From JAKVAV01 sp047632755 (GTDB lineage Bacteria; Bacteroidota; Bacteroidia; Flavobacteriales_D; Cryomorphaceae): DNA of 64,000 nt. Positions 8,564 through 17,432 of the stretch are shown piece after piece. Under the pieces are notes generated by a model, which did not search any database, was not told where the DNA came from, and was given only the letters and a program-made list of their open reading frames with translations. The stretch lies in assembly GCA_047632755.1 (NCBI GenBank), contig JBLIDT010000005.1:115629-179628 (forward strand), given 5' to 3'. The position numbers and the translations under genes were made by a program. Position 1 is the first letter of the stretch. Each line of letters begins with the position of its first letter.

Positions 8564-10966
8564 TTGGCCAAGAAACCCGCTCCCAAGCCACGAAAATCCC
8601 CAGCAAAAAAGAAGAAGCCCAAAACTCAATCCAATTGGAAGAGGCGAATTATCAAATTTGGTCTTTTCGCTCTATTGGGAGTCTTGCTCTTGCTCTTCAT
8701 ACTCTTTGGCGCGGTATATATCGGCCTTTTTGGGCCACTACCTTCAGAAGGAGATCTCACTGGAATTCAACAAGACAACGCCAGCGAAATCTATTCCTCT
8801 GACGGCGAAATTCTGGGGAAGTACTTCATTCAAAACCGCTCTAGCATTAGCTTTGGAGAAATTCCCCAAACGGCAATTGATGCGCTGATCGCAACCGAAG
8901 ACAGCCGTTTCTTTGAACACGAAGGGATCGATTTCTACAGTATTCCACGTGTCGTCATCAAAACCATCATATTTGGTGATCGCTCTGGCGGAGGTGGAAG
9001 CACCATTTCGCAACAGCTCATCAAAAACCTTTTTGGCCGCAAGGATCACGGAGCGCTTTCCGTACCCGTGAATAAGCTAAAGGAGAATATCACAGCGCTG
9101 AAGCTCGAAGAGATCTATACCAAAGAGGAGATCATCACCCTTTACTTAAATACGGTGAGTTTCGGCGAGAATGTTTTCGGCATCAAAGCCGCCGCACAGC
9201 GCTATTTTAATAAAACACCAAACGACCTAAAAATCACCGAAGCTGCCACTTTAGTGGGTATGCTAAAAGCCAATACCTCTTATAATCCACGTCTTTATCC
9301 AGAAGCTTCTCAAGAAAGACGAAACACAGTACTCGCCTTGATGGTGCGAGAAGGTTCCCTCCCACCCGACGAGCTCATTCGGCTACAAGCCGAGCCTCTA
9401 AAAATCAACTACCAAAGACTGGAAGGTCAATTCGGTCCAGCCCCTTACTTGCGTGATTTCTTAAAACCGAAAATCGCCGAGCTACTAGAAGGTACCGATC
9501 GAGGAGATGGCAATCCCTACAACCTATACAGCGATGGACTGAGAATTACCGTTTCAATTGATTCCAGGCTCCAGGCCAATGCTGTGGCAGCGGTGAAAAA
9601 ACAAATGTTCAGAATTCAAGCTGATTTTGACGCCCATTGGAAAAGCAGCAAGCCTTGGGGCAATGATGCGAGCTTTCTTTGGAATGAGGCCGAAAAATCG
9701 GTGAGATACAGAAGACTCGTCAATGCTGGTCGAACGGAAAAAGAGATCAAAGAAATATTCGACACTCCCGTCAGACTCCGCGTCTTTACAATGGATGGCT
9801 ACCAATCCAAAACCATAAGTCCGCTCGATTCTATCGCTTACCATCAAATGATTCTGCAAGCGGGATTCTTGGCGATGAACGCAAAAACGGGAAATATCCT
9901 GGCCTATGTAGGCGGAATAGATTTCGGCCACTTTCCTTATGATCACATCACCAGCCGTCGACAAGTAGGGTCTACCTTCAAGCCATTTGTTTACGCGGCG
10001 GCTCTGGAAGCAGGCATCAAGCCGTGCGATTACATCGAAAATGAGCCGATTATTTTCAGCAACTACGGCGATTGGAGTCCGCAAAACTCAGGAGGAGAAT
10101 ACGGCGGATTCTACACCGTGAAAGGTGGACTCGCCAAGTCGGTCAATACCGTTGCAGCAAGGCTTATCGCCCAAACAGGGCCCAATGCAGTAAAAAGTTT
10201 GGCTAGACGCCTCGGAATAAAATCAGACTTGCCGAATGTCCCTTCCATCGCTTTGGGAGTTGCTGATTTGTCGCTCCTAGAGATGGTCCCTGCCTATAGC
10301 GCTTTCGCGAATGAAGGTATGCTCGCCGAACCCAACTTCATCTTAAAAATTGAAACGGCTGACGGAAAAAATCTCTTTGAAGAAAAACCTAGAAAAGGAG
10401 AAAAAGTACTGGAATACGATGTAGCCGCCACTATGCGCGAGATGCTCGAATTGGTTGTCGACAGTGGAACCGCTCGCTCTTTACGATCTGTATTCGGTGT
10501 GAAGACAGACATTGGGGGGAAAACGGGAACAACCCAAAACAACGCCGATGGATGGTTTATGTCCATTACCCCCAACATGGTCTGTGGAGCATGGGTTGGT
10601 GGACAGTCGCCTTTGGTGCGGTTTCGGTCTACGCGTCTTGGCCAAGGTGCAGCCACTGCACTCCCGATTGTCGGTGATTTTATTAGAGCGTCAGAATCAA
10701 AAACCGCTACCAAAACTCTGGTAGGCACTAGATTTCCTAAAACGGATGCCGATGTTTTGCTCGAACTGATTTGTCCCATCTTCGTACTAAATCGAACGGA
10801 TTACTTCTTGGATAACCTATTTGACGATGAGTCCCGAGAAGAACGGCGTGAATTAAGAGAGAAAGCAAGAGAAGAACAAAAACAGAACGAAGGCGATAAT
10901 CAAAGTGAAAAAAAAAAGGGCTGGATGAACCGTCTTTTGGACAAGCTTAAAAAGAAGGATAAATAA
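8564..10966 (+). CDS. Class A penicillin-binding protein (PBP1A-type glycosyltransferase/transpeptidase)
   Basis: This 800-residue bifunctional enzyme polymerises glycan strands and cross-links peptides of peptidoglycan. Translation starts at TTG 8564, followed by a very basic lysine-rich cytoplasmic tail and one membrane helix (~residues 28-52). The GT51 glycosyltransferase domain holds TEDSRFFEHEGID (~108) and GGSTISQQLIKNLF (~145). The transpeptidase domain has the serine of GSTFK near residue 470, SVN near 526 and KTGTT near 653. All catalytic residues are intact. The C-terminus is charged (EERRELREKAREEQK and a lysine-rich end). Inverted repeat arms lie on both sides of the gene. Loss of a class A PBP is normally costly, so it is probably a resident gene that the repeat inserted around. 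Confidence 0.95.
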   Translation: MAKKPAPKPRKSPAKKKKPKTQSNWKRRIIKFGLFALLGVLLLLFILFGAVYIGLFGPLPSEGDLTGIQQDNASEIYSSDGEILGKYFIQNRSSISFGEIPQTAIDALIATEDSRFFEHEGIDFYSIPRVVIKTIIFGDRSGGGGSTISQQLIKNLFGRKDHGALSVPVNKLKENITALKLEEIYTKEEIITLYLNTVSFGENVFGIKAAAQRYFNKTPNDLKITEAATLVGMLKANTSYNPRLYPEASQERRNTVLALMVREGSLPPDELIRLQAEPLKINYQRLEGQFGPAPYLRDFLKPKIAELLEGTDRGDGNPYNLYSDGLRITVSIDSRLQANAVAAVKKQMFRIQADFDAHWKSSKPWGNDASFLWNEAEKSVRYRRLVNAGRTEKEIKEIFDTPVRLRVFTMDGYQSKTISPLDSIAYHQMILQAGFLAMNAKTGNILAYVGGIDFGHFPYDHITSRRQVGSTFKPFVYAAALEAGIKPCDYIENEPIIFSNYGDWSPQNSGGEYGGFYTVKGGLAKSVNTVAARLIAQTGPNAVKSLARRLGIKSDLPNVPSIALGVADLSLLEMVPAYSAFANEGMLAEPNFILKIETADGKNLFEEKPRKGEKVLEYDVAATMREMLELVVDSGTARSLRSVFGVKTDIGGKTGTTQNNADGWFMSITPNMVCGAWVGGQSPLVRFRSTRLGQGAATALPIVGDFIRASESKTATKTLVGTRFPKTDADVLLELICPIFVLNRTDYFLDNLFDDESREERRELREKAREEQKQNEGDNQSEKKKGWMNRLLDKLKKKDK

Positions 10967-10986
10967 ATTCTTTTTAAACTCCGAGC

Positions 10987-11083
10987 TAGAATGTTCGATA
11001 GCGACGCTCTCGTGATTCTAAAATTAAGGAGTTGACCCTCGTCAATGACTGTTTTTAAAACAAGTGGAACGCAGATAATGGAC
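10987..11083 (-). repeat. Right arm of the inverted repeat around the PBP gene
   Basis: Read on the minus strand, this stretch repeats 8365-8462 with about two thirds identity by manual alignment and a shared 13-base exact block. It begins 20 bases after the PBP stop codon and fills most of the 171-bp spacer before the HIRAN gene. No terminator of the usual hairpin-plus-T type is visible inside it. Confidence 0.7.
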
Positions 11084-11137
11084 TCAATAGACAGTCACTA
11101 AGTAAACGTAAATAGGTTACGTTGAAGGAATGCACCT

Positions 11138-11524
11138 TTGAAGAAAAACAAAGGTATGATCGCTACACGTCATTCAAATCAGGCTACTCCGCAGCTTCCC
11201 ATCCGTCATTTTTCAGATCCATTTTACTTGGATCGCTCTTTCGTAAAAGGGCTCGCATATTACGACTACCCGCTGGCCTATCGGTCCATTACCAATAGTG
11301 ACCCACTAAGTTTGAAAAGAGAGCCCAACAACAAATACGATCGTTTTGCCGTAGCTGTTTACTTCTGCGGACGGAAGCTCGGGTACTGGCCATTTCCTGA
11401 AAACAAAGCTCTAGCCAATCTAATGGACAGAGAAGTGAAAGTGAAAGCACGTGTGGTTTCCGTCCATCCCGACAAAAATGAGGTCTATGAGGCACTTTCA
11501 GCAGAGGCTTACGTGAATATGTAG
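11138..11524 (+). CDS. HIRAN domain protein (stand-alone)
   Basis: The 128-residue product starts at TTG 11138; ATG 11156 would remove only six residues. Almost the whole protein is one HIRAN domain: FVKGLAYYDYP, then LSLKREPNNKYDRFAVAVY, then RKLGYWPFPENKALANLMD, which fits the family pattern of L.REPxNpyDxxAvxV and lGYvPxxxN. In helicases of the HLTF/Rad5 type this fold binds the 3' end of single-stranded DNA. Here it is not fused to any enzyme, which is common in bacteria but without a known function. It has no signal peptide and is presumably cytoplasmic. The TSUP permease gene starts 28 bp downstream and could be cotranscribed. Confidence 0.85.
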   Translation: MKKNKGMIATRHSNQATPQLPIRHFSDPFYLDRSFVKGLAYYDYPLAYRSITNSDPLSLKREPNNKYDRFAVAVYFCGRKLGYWPFPENKALANLMDREVKVKARVVSVHPDKNEVYEALSAEAYVNM

Positions 11525-11552
11525 CGCTGAGATTGCTTACTTTCGCCAAAGT

Positions 11553-12311
11553 TTGGAACCCATTGAAATCGCCATATCGATTGGTGGTGGCTTTGTAGCA
11601 GGAGTCATTAACACATTGGCTGGAAGCGGCTCTGTCATTACACTTGCCATTCTCACAGAATTACTGGGATTGCCAGGCGGAGTGGCCAATGGAACCAATC
11701 GAATTGGTGTAGCCTTTCAAACGATTTCTTCTTCAGTGACTTTCCAAAAGGCGAAGATCCTCACCTGGAAAGAACAAGCCCGACCTCTCCTTTTAATGGT
11801 GCTCGGGGCCTTTGTCGGAATTGCGTTGGCTTTGAATATCAGCAACGAGCAATTCATGGATGTGTTCAAATACATGGTGGTAGCCTTGTTCTTCGTCTTG
11901 CTGATTAAGCCAAAGCGATGGATTCATCCCGAAGAAGATAAACCAAAGTGGCCTCGTCCCTTGCTCGACTTATCCCTTTTTTGTGTCGGTATTTATGGTG
12001 GATTTATCCAACTGGGAATGGGCATTTTCTTCTTGGCGATTGCAGTTATCGGTGGCAGAATGCCCCTGCTCAAAGCAAATGTCATCAAGGTACTTGCCAT
12101 TGGCATTTATACGATACCTGCAATTATTTTCTTTGCTTTCGATGGAAAAGTGCACTGGCTTTATGGGTCAACCATTGGGATTGGCCAACTGGCGGGAGGA
12201 TGGATTACCGCCAGATATGCGGTAAAATTTCCCAACATCAATACCTACGCGTATTATGCGCTGGTATTGGCCGTTGCGCTTTCACTGTTGTCTTTGTTTG
12301 AGATCCTCTGA
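11553..12311 (+). CDS. TSUP/TauE-SafE family membrane permease
   Basis: This 252-residue integral membrane protein (TTG start at 11553) has about eight hydrophobic helices in two halves. The first loop has GGGFVAGVINTLAGSGSVITL, the hallmark of the sulfite exporter TauE/SafE (TSUP, formerly DUF81) family. The second half repeats a similar pattern (GIYGGFIQLGMGIFFLAIAV, then KANVIKVLAIGIY). Members move sulfite, sulfoacetate, thiosulfate or other organic anions across the inner membrane. The substrate cannot be judged from sequence, and no sulfur-metabolism gene is next to it. It follows the HIRAN gene closely. Confidence 0.9.
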   Translation: MEPIEIAISIGGGFVAGVINTLAGSGSVITLAILTELLGLPGGVANGTNRIGVAFQTISSSVTFQKAKILTWKEQARPLLLMVLGAFVGIALALNISNEQFMDVFKYMVVALFFVLLIKPKRWIHPEEDKPKWPRPLLDLSLFCVGIYGGFIQLGMGIFFLAIAVIGGRMPLLKANVIKVLAIGIYTIPAIIFFAFDGKVHWLYGSTIGIGQLAGGWITARYAVKFPNINTYAYYALVLAVALSLLSLFEIL

Positions 12312-12348
12312 TTTTCCTTTCCGGAGAAATGTCATAGGTTTTCATCTT

Positions 12349-13345
12349 TTTGAGTGCAATCTTTGCCGCATCAAACTAGTTATTCCATCCATCTGCTTCC
12401 TGGCCATCATTACTTTTGGACATGCCCAAAGTCCGCAAAAGAACAGCCTCATTGATAGTCTAATTACATCGGGCATCACCTTTAATCTGACTCCCGACGG
12501 AAAATCGAAAATCAGCTTCAAATATGCCATGCAATTTTTGGCCCGACACGCCCGCACCAATTCTGGAACGCTAGGTTTTAATGGTGAACCCATTTCTTGG
12601 TATTCAGACATGGTGATGCTCAGAAATCGATTGCGGGTTTATACCCTGCTCGACGATAAGGTTTCTTCTACACTCAATTTGGATCATACTCAGAGCGATT
12701 TAACGGTGGAGGCGAGAGTATTTTCTTCCACGATTTGAATTGATTGTAAGCCCTCAGCGGAAAGAAGCTACCTGTGGAGCTAATTAATCAACTGGATAGG
12801 GATACCGCGCTCTACCGACGTTTCAGTTCAACTACGTAACGACCTTTCGGCAAGTTCAAGAACGTTCGGAGTGGACCTAATGATCGACCATCCACTATTG
12901 GATGGAGGCTTGATTAACCTTTATGCCGTTTATTGCAATTGCGACATGGGACCGAATTTCTTGCGAAGCACCACTGGGGTCGACGGTCACGAGTTGGTAA
13001 CCGAATTTACAGCCGATTATCCGCAAGGTGGGGGCTTAAGCCAATTTACAATTGGAACGGGTCAAATCATTCAAACCCAATTCGGGTACCTCCTACCGAT
13101 AACACTGAGAGAGAGGCAAACTAATGCCGTTCGGAACTTGCACTATCCACGATTTTGACGGATTGGGCGATCAGCTTCAGCGATTCGATGCTGGACTCAC
13201 CTACTTCGTTCATGGCCACAATGTCAAGCTAACCTTCGAGTACCAAACCTGTCCCATTTACCTCGGCACCACTGGACCGAATGCTGTTGGCGATCAAGAA
13301 TTGCTCAAAGGCATGTATTTGATGCGACTGCATTTTATGATTTAG
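12349..13345 (+). pseudogene. Decayed outer-membrane porin (OprO/OprP-like)
   Basis: Pieces of one porin-like protein lie in order in different frames. Piece 1 (about 12370-12735) has a signal-peptide-like run (LVIPSICFLAIITFGHAQ) and KISFKYAMQFLARHARTN. Piece 2 (about 12738-12870) reads ELIVSPQRK and FQFNYVTTFRQVQERSEW after frame shifts. Piece 3 (12871-13125) reads IDHPLLDGGLINLYAVY and IQTQFGYLLP. Piece 4 (13124-13345) reads FDAGLTYFVHGHNVKLTFEYQT and LKGMYLMRLHFMI, the typical last strands of phosphate-selective porin-like proteins. At least three frameshifts are needed, and no ATG fits the start (the expected position reads ATC). The gene is therefore inactive. The family call rests on the C-terminal strand pattern and is moderately sure; the presence of a broken gene is more certain. 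Confidence 0.7.
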
Positions 13346-13377
13346 GTAAAACTAATTAATAACTGATTTATAGGGTA

Positions 13378-15756
13378 TTAATTCATTCCCCACTTCACTC
13401 CAAAGAAAACCGTCCTGGGACGATTGGGCCCGTAGATGTAACCAGCATCCCGATTGGCACCAATGTCAAAATCATCTTGGTACGCATTGAAGACATTTTG
13501 CATTCCTGCAAAGAGTTCAATGTTGGTTTTGCCATTCAGCGGAAGCGTATATCCCGCCTTTATGTTGCTTTCAAAGAACTGAGGCGTCTCCTCGATGATG
13601 GTATACTCCGTCTCGGGGTCAATGACATGAGCCACCTCCATCGAACCTGTGTAAACGCTCGAATAGGTGAGCGACCATCGTTGAGTAGGGCGATAAGTAA
13701 GCGAAAGGTATCCGTAGAGTTCTGGCGTTCTCAGTATTTGATCCGTTGAAACAATGCTGTCTGCGTTGGCATCAGTTACCTCCTCGGGAGACCAGATTGT
13801 TTCCTCTTCGTCATATTGAGCCGACTGAATGGTAAATCCCGCATTGATCAACCACTTGTCTTTAATCGCTGCATTCGCTTCCAGATTTATCCCTGCTACT
13901 TGCGCTCCAGAGCCATTTCGCTTGGTCACGACTGCCACTCCGTTTGGCAACTCGGTCTGGTTTGTAGCAATGAAAGGGTCAATGAGATCGGTCAAGAATC
14001 CTTCTATCACGAAGCTGGTCTGGTAGTCGTCGGTCGTTTTTGTCCTATTCAACGATGCGGTAAAACTATTTGATCTTTCAGAAGTCAAGTCGGGATCAAG
14101 CTGGGTAAAAACAGCAGCTCCACCGACTGTTTGAATGTGAAGGTCTTCGTCAAAGGCTTGCGGTGCGCGATAGCCTTGGGCATATGAACCGCGAAACTTT
14201 AAAGTCTCAGAAAGCTCGTACATCAACGAAGCCCTTGGCACAAATACTCCTAGGGTTTGATCATTCACAAACTCATCTCCACCAAAGCTGTAAACTCCAT
14301 CGATGTCAACCAAGTCGTAGCGCCCTCCAACGAGCAAACTAAGCCTTTCTAAGGGTTTGATCTCCAGCTGAGCAAAGGAGCCCCATACACCTACTTCCTG
14401 CACTATCGAGCGGCCATAACCGGGCATTCGATCTGCCACTGAGTTGTACTGAAACTCAGACCCAGCGTACAAAGCGAGACGTGAGTTGATGTCCAACGTA
14501 TATCGAGTTCCACCCACGGCAGACAAATCATCGGAGTTTCCATAAGCATTGATTGCCAAAACGTCGGATTCAGTAAGGCTATCCCCAAAGGCCAACACTC
14601 GTCCCCCACCTCCGTAGTAACTCTTGCGGTCGGTAGTCTGGGCCGAGGTATAAAGCGACACCTTCTGACGGTAGTTGTCAAAGTACAACTCATAGGACAA
14701 TGCTCCACCGATAATTCGGTGATCTAACTCCTCCGTAATATCTGTTTGGTGCGGCTCCAAGTCAAACTTGTTCCCGCCTCTTCTGTACTCATTTACCGCA
14801 AAGCCGTTTAACTCAAAGCGGCTATTCTCGGTTGGCTTGTAAAAGGCATCAAACCCAAAGGTGGAGTTTTCAATAAGCGTGATCTCCGAAAATTCATCAT
14901 CGTTTGCATCCCAAGAGTCTCGGCTGCGATCAAAACCGTATAGATTGAGCCCCATATTTAAGTCGTCGCTCACGATGGAGCCATTGAGTGTAATGCTTCT
15001 ATCAGATGCCTCCATATCAACGAAAGCCTGGTTTACACCCACTTGAAATGAGTTGTCTAATGGATCTTTTGTAATAATGTTCACTGTTCCAGCAATTGCG
15101 TTTCCGCCATAAAGCGCCGAGCCACCACCGCGCACCACTTCTACCCGATCAATCATGTTAGCCGGGATTAAATCCAATCCATAAACACCCGTTAATGCAG
15201 AAAATATTGGACGACTGTTGATTAATATTTGCGAGTAAGCACCATCTAAGCCATTCATTCGCAATTGAGAAAACCCACAGTTCTGGCAGTTATTCTCGAG
15301 CCTTAACCCAGGCGAAAATGCTAATCCCTCGGCAAGCGTTAAAGATTGAGTATTCTCAAAAGCCTTTTGGTTTATCCGACTTACGATAATGGGAGCTTCA
15401 AAGAGCGGGATCTCAGAACCCGTGCCAGTGATCACAACTTGATTGAGGTTGATCTCATTCTTTTCAAGCACAATCTCAAGTTTGAACTCTTTTCCCTCTT
15501 TGATGCTTATTTCGATGATCCTTGAGGTATACCCCATCGCTCTTGCGGCAAGTTGATATGTTCCTGGGTCGAGGTGGTCAATAACAAACTGGCCTTTAGA
15601 ATCGGTAACGGATCCTTTATCCAAATACGTTATACCCACAGTCGCAAAGGCCACTGGGCTCTGACCATTTGAGACAATACCAGAAACCGATCCGCCATGA
15701 GCCAATCCCACTTGTGTGATAAAACTCGCCGCAATAAAAAGAAGTGCTATTTTCAT
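13378..15756 (-). CDS. TonB-dependent outer-membrane receptor (CarboxypepD_reg N-terminal domain)
   Basis: The protein has 792 residues and a signal peptide (MKIALLFIAASFITQVGLAHG). A carboxypeptidase-regulatory beta domain (~22-105) is followed by the plug domain (~110-230) and a 22-strand barrel to the end, which closes with RPRTVFFGVKWGMN. The plug holds NNCQNCGFSQLRMNGLDG, GVYGLDLIPANMIDRVEVV and GGGSALYGGNAIAGTVNIIT. The Cys pair CQNC at the plug is found in a distinct group of Bacteroidota receptors. These proteins import metal chelates, cobalamin or sugars with energy from TonB; the substrate is not visible. A palindrome within its promoter suggests repression by a small-ligand or metal regulator. 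No transporter genes adjoin it. Confidence 0.93.
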   Translation of the reverse strand: MKIALLFIAASFITQVGLAHGGSVSGIVSNGQSPVAFATVGITYLDKGSVTDSKGQFVIDHLDPGTYQLAARAMGYTSRIIEISIKEGKEFKLEIVLEKNEINLNQVVITGTGSEIPLFEAPIIVSRINQKAFENTQSLTLAEGLAFSPGLRLENNCQNCGFSQLRMNGLDGAYSQILINSRPIFSALTGVYGLDLIPANMIDRVEVVRGGGSALYGGNAIAGTVNIITKDPLDNSFQVGVNQAFVDMEASDRSITLNGSIVSDDLNMGLNLYGFDRSRDSWDANDDEFSEITLIENSTFGFDAFYKPTENSRFELNGFAVNEYRRGGNKFDLEPHQTDITEELDHRIIGGALSYELYFDNYRQKVSLYTSAQTTDRKSYYGGGGRVLAFGDSLTESDVLAINAYGNSDDLSAVGGTRYTLDINSRLALYAGSEFQYNSVADRMPGYGRSIVQEVGVWGSFAQLEIKPLERLSLLVGGRYDLVDIDGVYSFGGDEFVNDQTLGVFVPRASLMYELSETLKFRGSYAQGYRAPQAFDEDLHIQTVGGAAVFTQLDPDLTSERSNSFTASLNRTKTTDDYQTSFVIEGFLTDLIDPFIATNQTELPNGVAVVTKRNGSGAQVAGINLEANAAIKDKWLINAGFTIQSAQYDEEETIWSPEEVTDANADSIVSTDQILRTPELYGYLSLTYRPTQRWSLTYSSVYTGSMEVAHVIDPETEYTIIEETPQFFESNIKAGYTLPLNGKTNIELFAGMQNVFNAYQDDFDIGANRDAGYIYGPNRPRTVFFGVKWGMN

Positions 15757-15778
15757 TAATCTTGCTTTTTTGAGAGTG

Positions 15779-15805
15779 CAAATATAATTGTTAGACCCAT
15801 CTAAC
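15779..15805 (-). promoter_or_regulatory. Promoter -7 box with overlapping palindromic operator candidate
   Basis: On the minus strand, TATATTTG (plus 15779-15786) is an exact TAnnTTTG -7 box, 22 bases before the ATG of the TonB receptor. Directly upstream lies GTTAGATGGGTCTAAC (15790-15805), a perfect 6-bp inverted repeat with a 4-base centre, which falls in the -7/-33 spacer. No TTG stands at the expected -33 position. A dimeric repressor bound here would block RNA polymerase. The half-site TTAGA/TCTAA is loosely like sites of DtxR-type metal regulators; that link is only a guess. Confidence 0.5.
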
Positions 15806-16020
15806 TTTTATAACTCGCAAAAAACTTTGAACTTTGTTTTGATAAATTCTATTAATGGTAGACCAAAGCGTGAGACATGAAACTACATTTGGCGCATTAG
15901 AATTATTCTAGTGTTTTGAGGCCTAAGATTATGAATATCATAATTTTCTCAAGAAAGTATTGAGGAAAGTATACGTTCACTGGAAACTTCAATTACCGAC
16001 AAAAAGAGGAAGTCCTCCTG

Positions 16021-17143
16021 TTGACCCAAAAAGTCGACTCACACAAACTACTCGATATTGCCGAAAGGCTGGAGGCCATGGGCTGGCCGAGCAGTGAAGG
16101 CGAATTGGTCAAGCATAGCGCTTTGGCTTTGAGTTATTCAGAAGAGCACGAAATGGCTAGATGAGTGGCGCATATCATTCTCGATGATGTGGCTGAAGGT
16201 CGAACATCAAGAACAAATGATTTTCGAATTGACGAAAAGGTAAGCTCAGGATCGTCAGAGGAAGCTGATTACTTTTTAAAATCAAAAGACAAAGCTGGCG
16301 AATGGGAATACGATGGATAAGGCTACGATCGAAGCCACTTGGCTCCTTCTGCTGATTTTCGATGGAAGCAACAAGCATTGTCAGAATCATACTTCTACTC
16401 CAACATGACTCCTCAGGATCCTGACTTCAATCGCGGAGCTTGGGCAGAATTGGAATCATACATCCGGAGCTATGCCATCGAATACCAAGTAGATCTTTAC
16501 ATAGTCACCGGCCCCATTTAAAATGATGATCTCGCAAAAGTGGAGCGAAGCGCAAATAGAATGAGTCTTCCTAAGTATCACTACAAAGTGGCTCTAGACT
16601 TGAAAAATGTTAGGGCTATCGGTTTCCTTATGCCAAATGAGGCTTGTGAAAACCCATTGAAGCTTATTCGTTAAGCGTTAATGAAATTGAGGCGAAGACA
16701 GGCATAGACTTCTTTTCGGCAGTTCCTGATGAAATTGAAGAAAAGATCGAGAGTAACACTGACTACATTGCTTGGCTGCCGCAGGATCAGAGAGGCGATG
16801 TTGCAATAATTTCGCCGAGTAAGTTGGGGAAGGACCAATACAACACGCTCCAAGCTTATGAATTCATTGACTCTAAAAAGAAAGTGGAAATTTGCGGAAC
16901 TGTTGTGAGCACCTTTAAATCAAAAAACAACAATGTTTTTGTGAATCTGGACAAGAAATTTCCCAATACTGTTTTCACTGTTACCGTTTGGGCGAAAAAT
17001 ATAGCGAATTTCAGTTCTTCGCCAGAGAAGGAGTTCATGGGAAAAAGATTTGTGTAAGCGGACAGGTAACTCGACGTGAAGGGGTTATGCAGATTAATTT
17101 GGTAAACGAAAAGCAAGTAGTCGTGCTCTACGAAGGATTTTAA
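16021..17143 (+). pseudogene. Decayed DNA/RNA non-specific endonuclease (NUC family) with C-terminal OB-like part
   Basis: Reading frame 1 from 16021 gives a continuous NUC-family protein broken by stops at 16162 (TGA), 16318 (TAA) and 16519 (TAA). The conserved pieces are ALSYSEEHEMAR, NDFRIDEKVSSGS, the catalytic region YDRSHLAPSADF (family DRGHxAPxxD), SNMTPQDPDFNRGAW and DLYIVTGPI. A frameshift near 16660 leads into SVNEIEAKTGIDFFSAVPDEIEE, then a helix-hairpin-like part and an OB-like tail (VEICGTVVSTFKSKNNN). A last frameshift near 17045 reaches KICVSGQVTRREGVMQINL and the stop at 17141. The intact ancestor would have been an exported nuclease that degrades DNA and RNA for nutrition. 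With five lesions the gene cannot make an active enzyme. Confidence 0.85.
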
Positions 17144-17294
17144 GGGGTCAGTTTGTTTGAGTTTTTTTTGTGTCGATCATTCCTTTGTCTATTGCGACAA
17201 TAGTCCATTTCAGCTGACAACCGCGAAGCCCTGATTATGTCTTCTTTACAGCACATATCCTTATCTGGCTTTTTAAGTACCACAAAAAACTTCC

Positions 17295-17325
17295 TTGACA
17301 TAGTGCTTAAAATGAACTAATTTAC
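17295..17325 (+). promoter_or_regulatory. Possible promoter for the 26-codon ORF
   Basis: TTG at 17295-17297, a 20-base spacer, and TAATTTAC at 17318-17325 resemble the Bacteroidota TTG-N19-TAnnTTTG promoter with two mismatches in the -7 box. It lies 26 bases before the ATG at 17352. The rest of 17144-17294 shows no gene or other clear signal. Confidence 0.35.
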
Positions 17326-17351
17326 TTCGACCAACCACTGTATTAAAAATT

Positions 17352-17432
17352 ATGTCCAACTTCCAAGTTCGTTCCAAGACCCTGCAGGAAGCCAGAACAC
17401 TCTCTCAGAACGAAGGAGATGACGAATGGTAA
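17352..17432 (+). CDS. Small ORF, 26-residue peptide of unknown function
   Basis: ATG 17352 to TAA 17430 encodes a polar 26-residue peptide that starts MSNFQVRSKTLQ and ends in the acidic sequence NEGDDEW. It has no hydrophobic stretch, so it is not a membrane or signal peptide. It has a promoter-like element upstream. A 7-bp hairpin (CTAAAGC ... GCTTTAG, about 17437-17461) followed by a pyrimidine-rich run lies just behind it and could end transcription. I do not recognise the peptide. It could be a signalling or precursor peptide, or an untranslated artefact; with 26 codons an accidental frame is possible. The following 17433-17677 has nothing else recognisable. Confidence 0.3.
   Translation: MSNFQVRSKTLQEARTLSQNEGDDEW

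Noticed and set aside
9554..10084. 176-codon minus-strand frame
   Set aside because: It lies antisense inside the PBP gene, which has all catalytic motifs.
15806..16020. Possible gene between the TonB receptor and the NUC pseudogene
   Set aside because: No frame longer than about 40 codons and no start signal; it is treated as intergenic.
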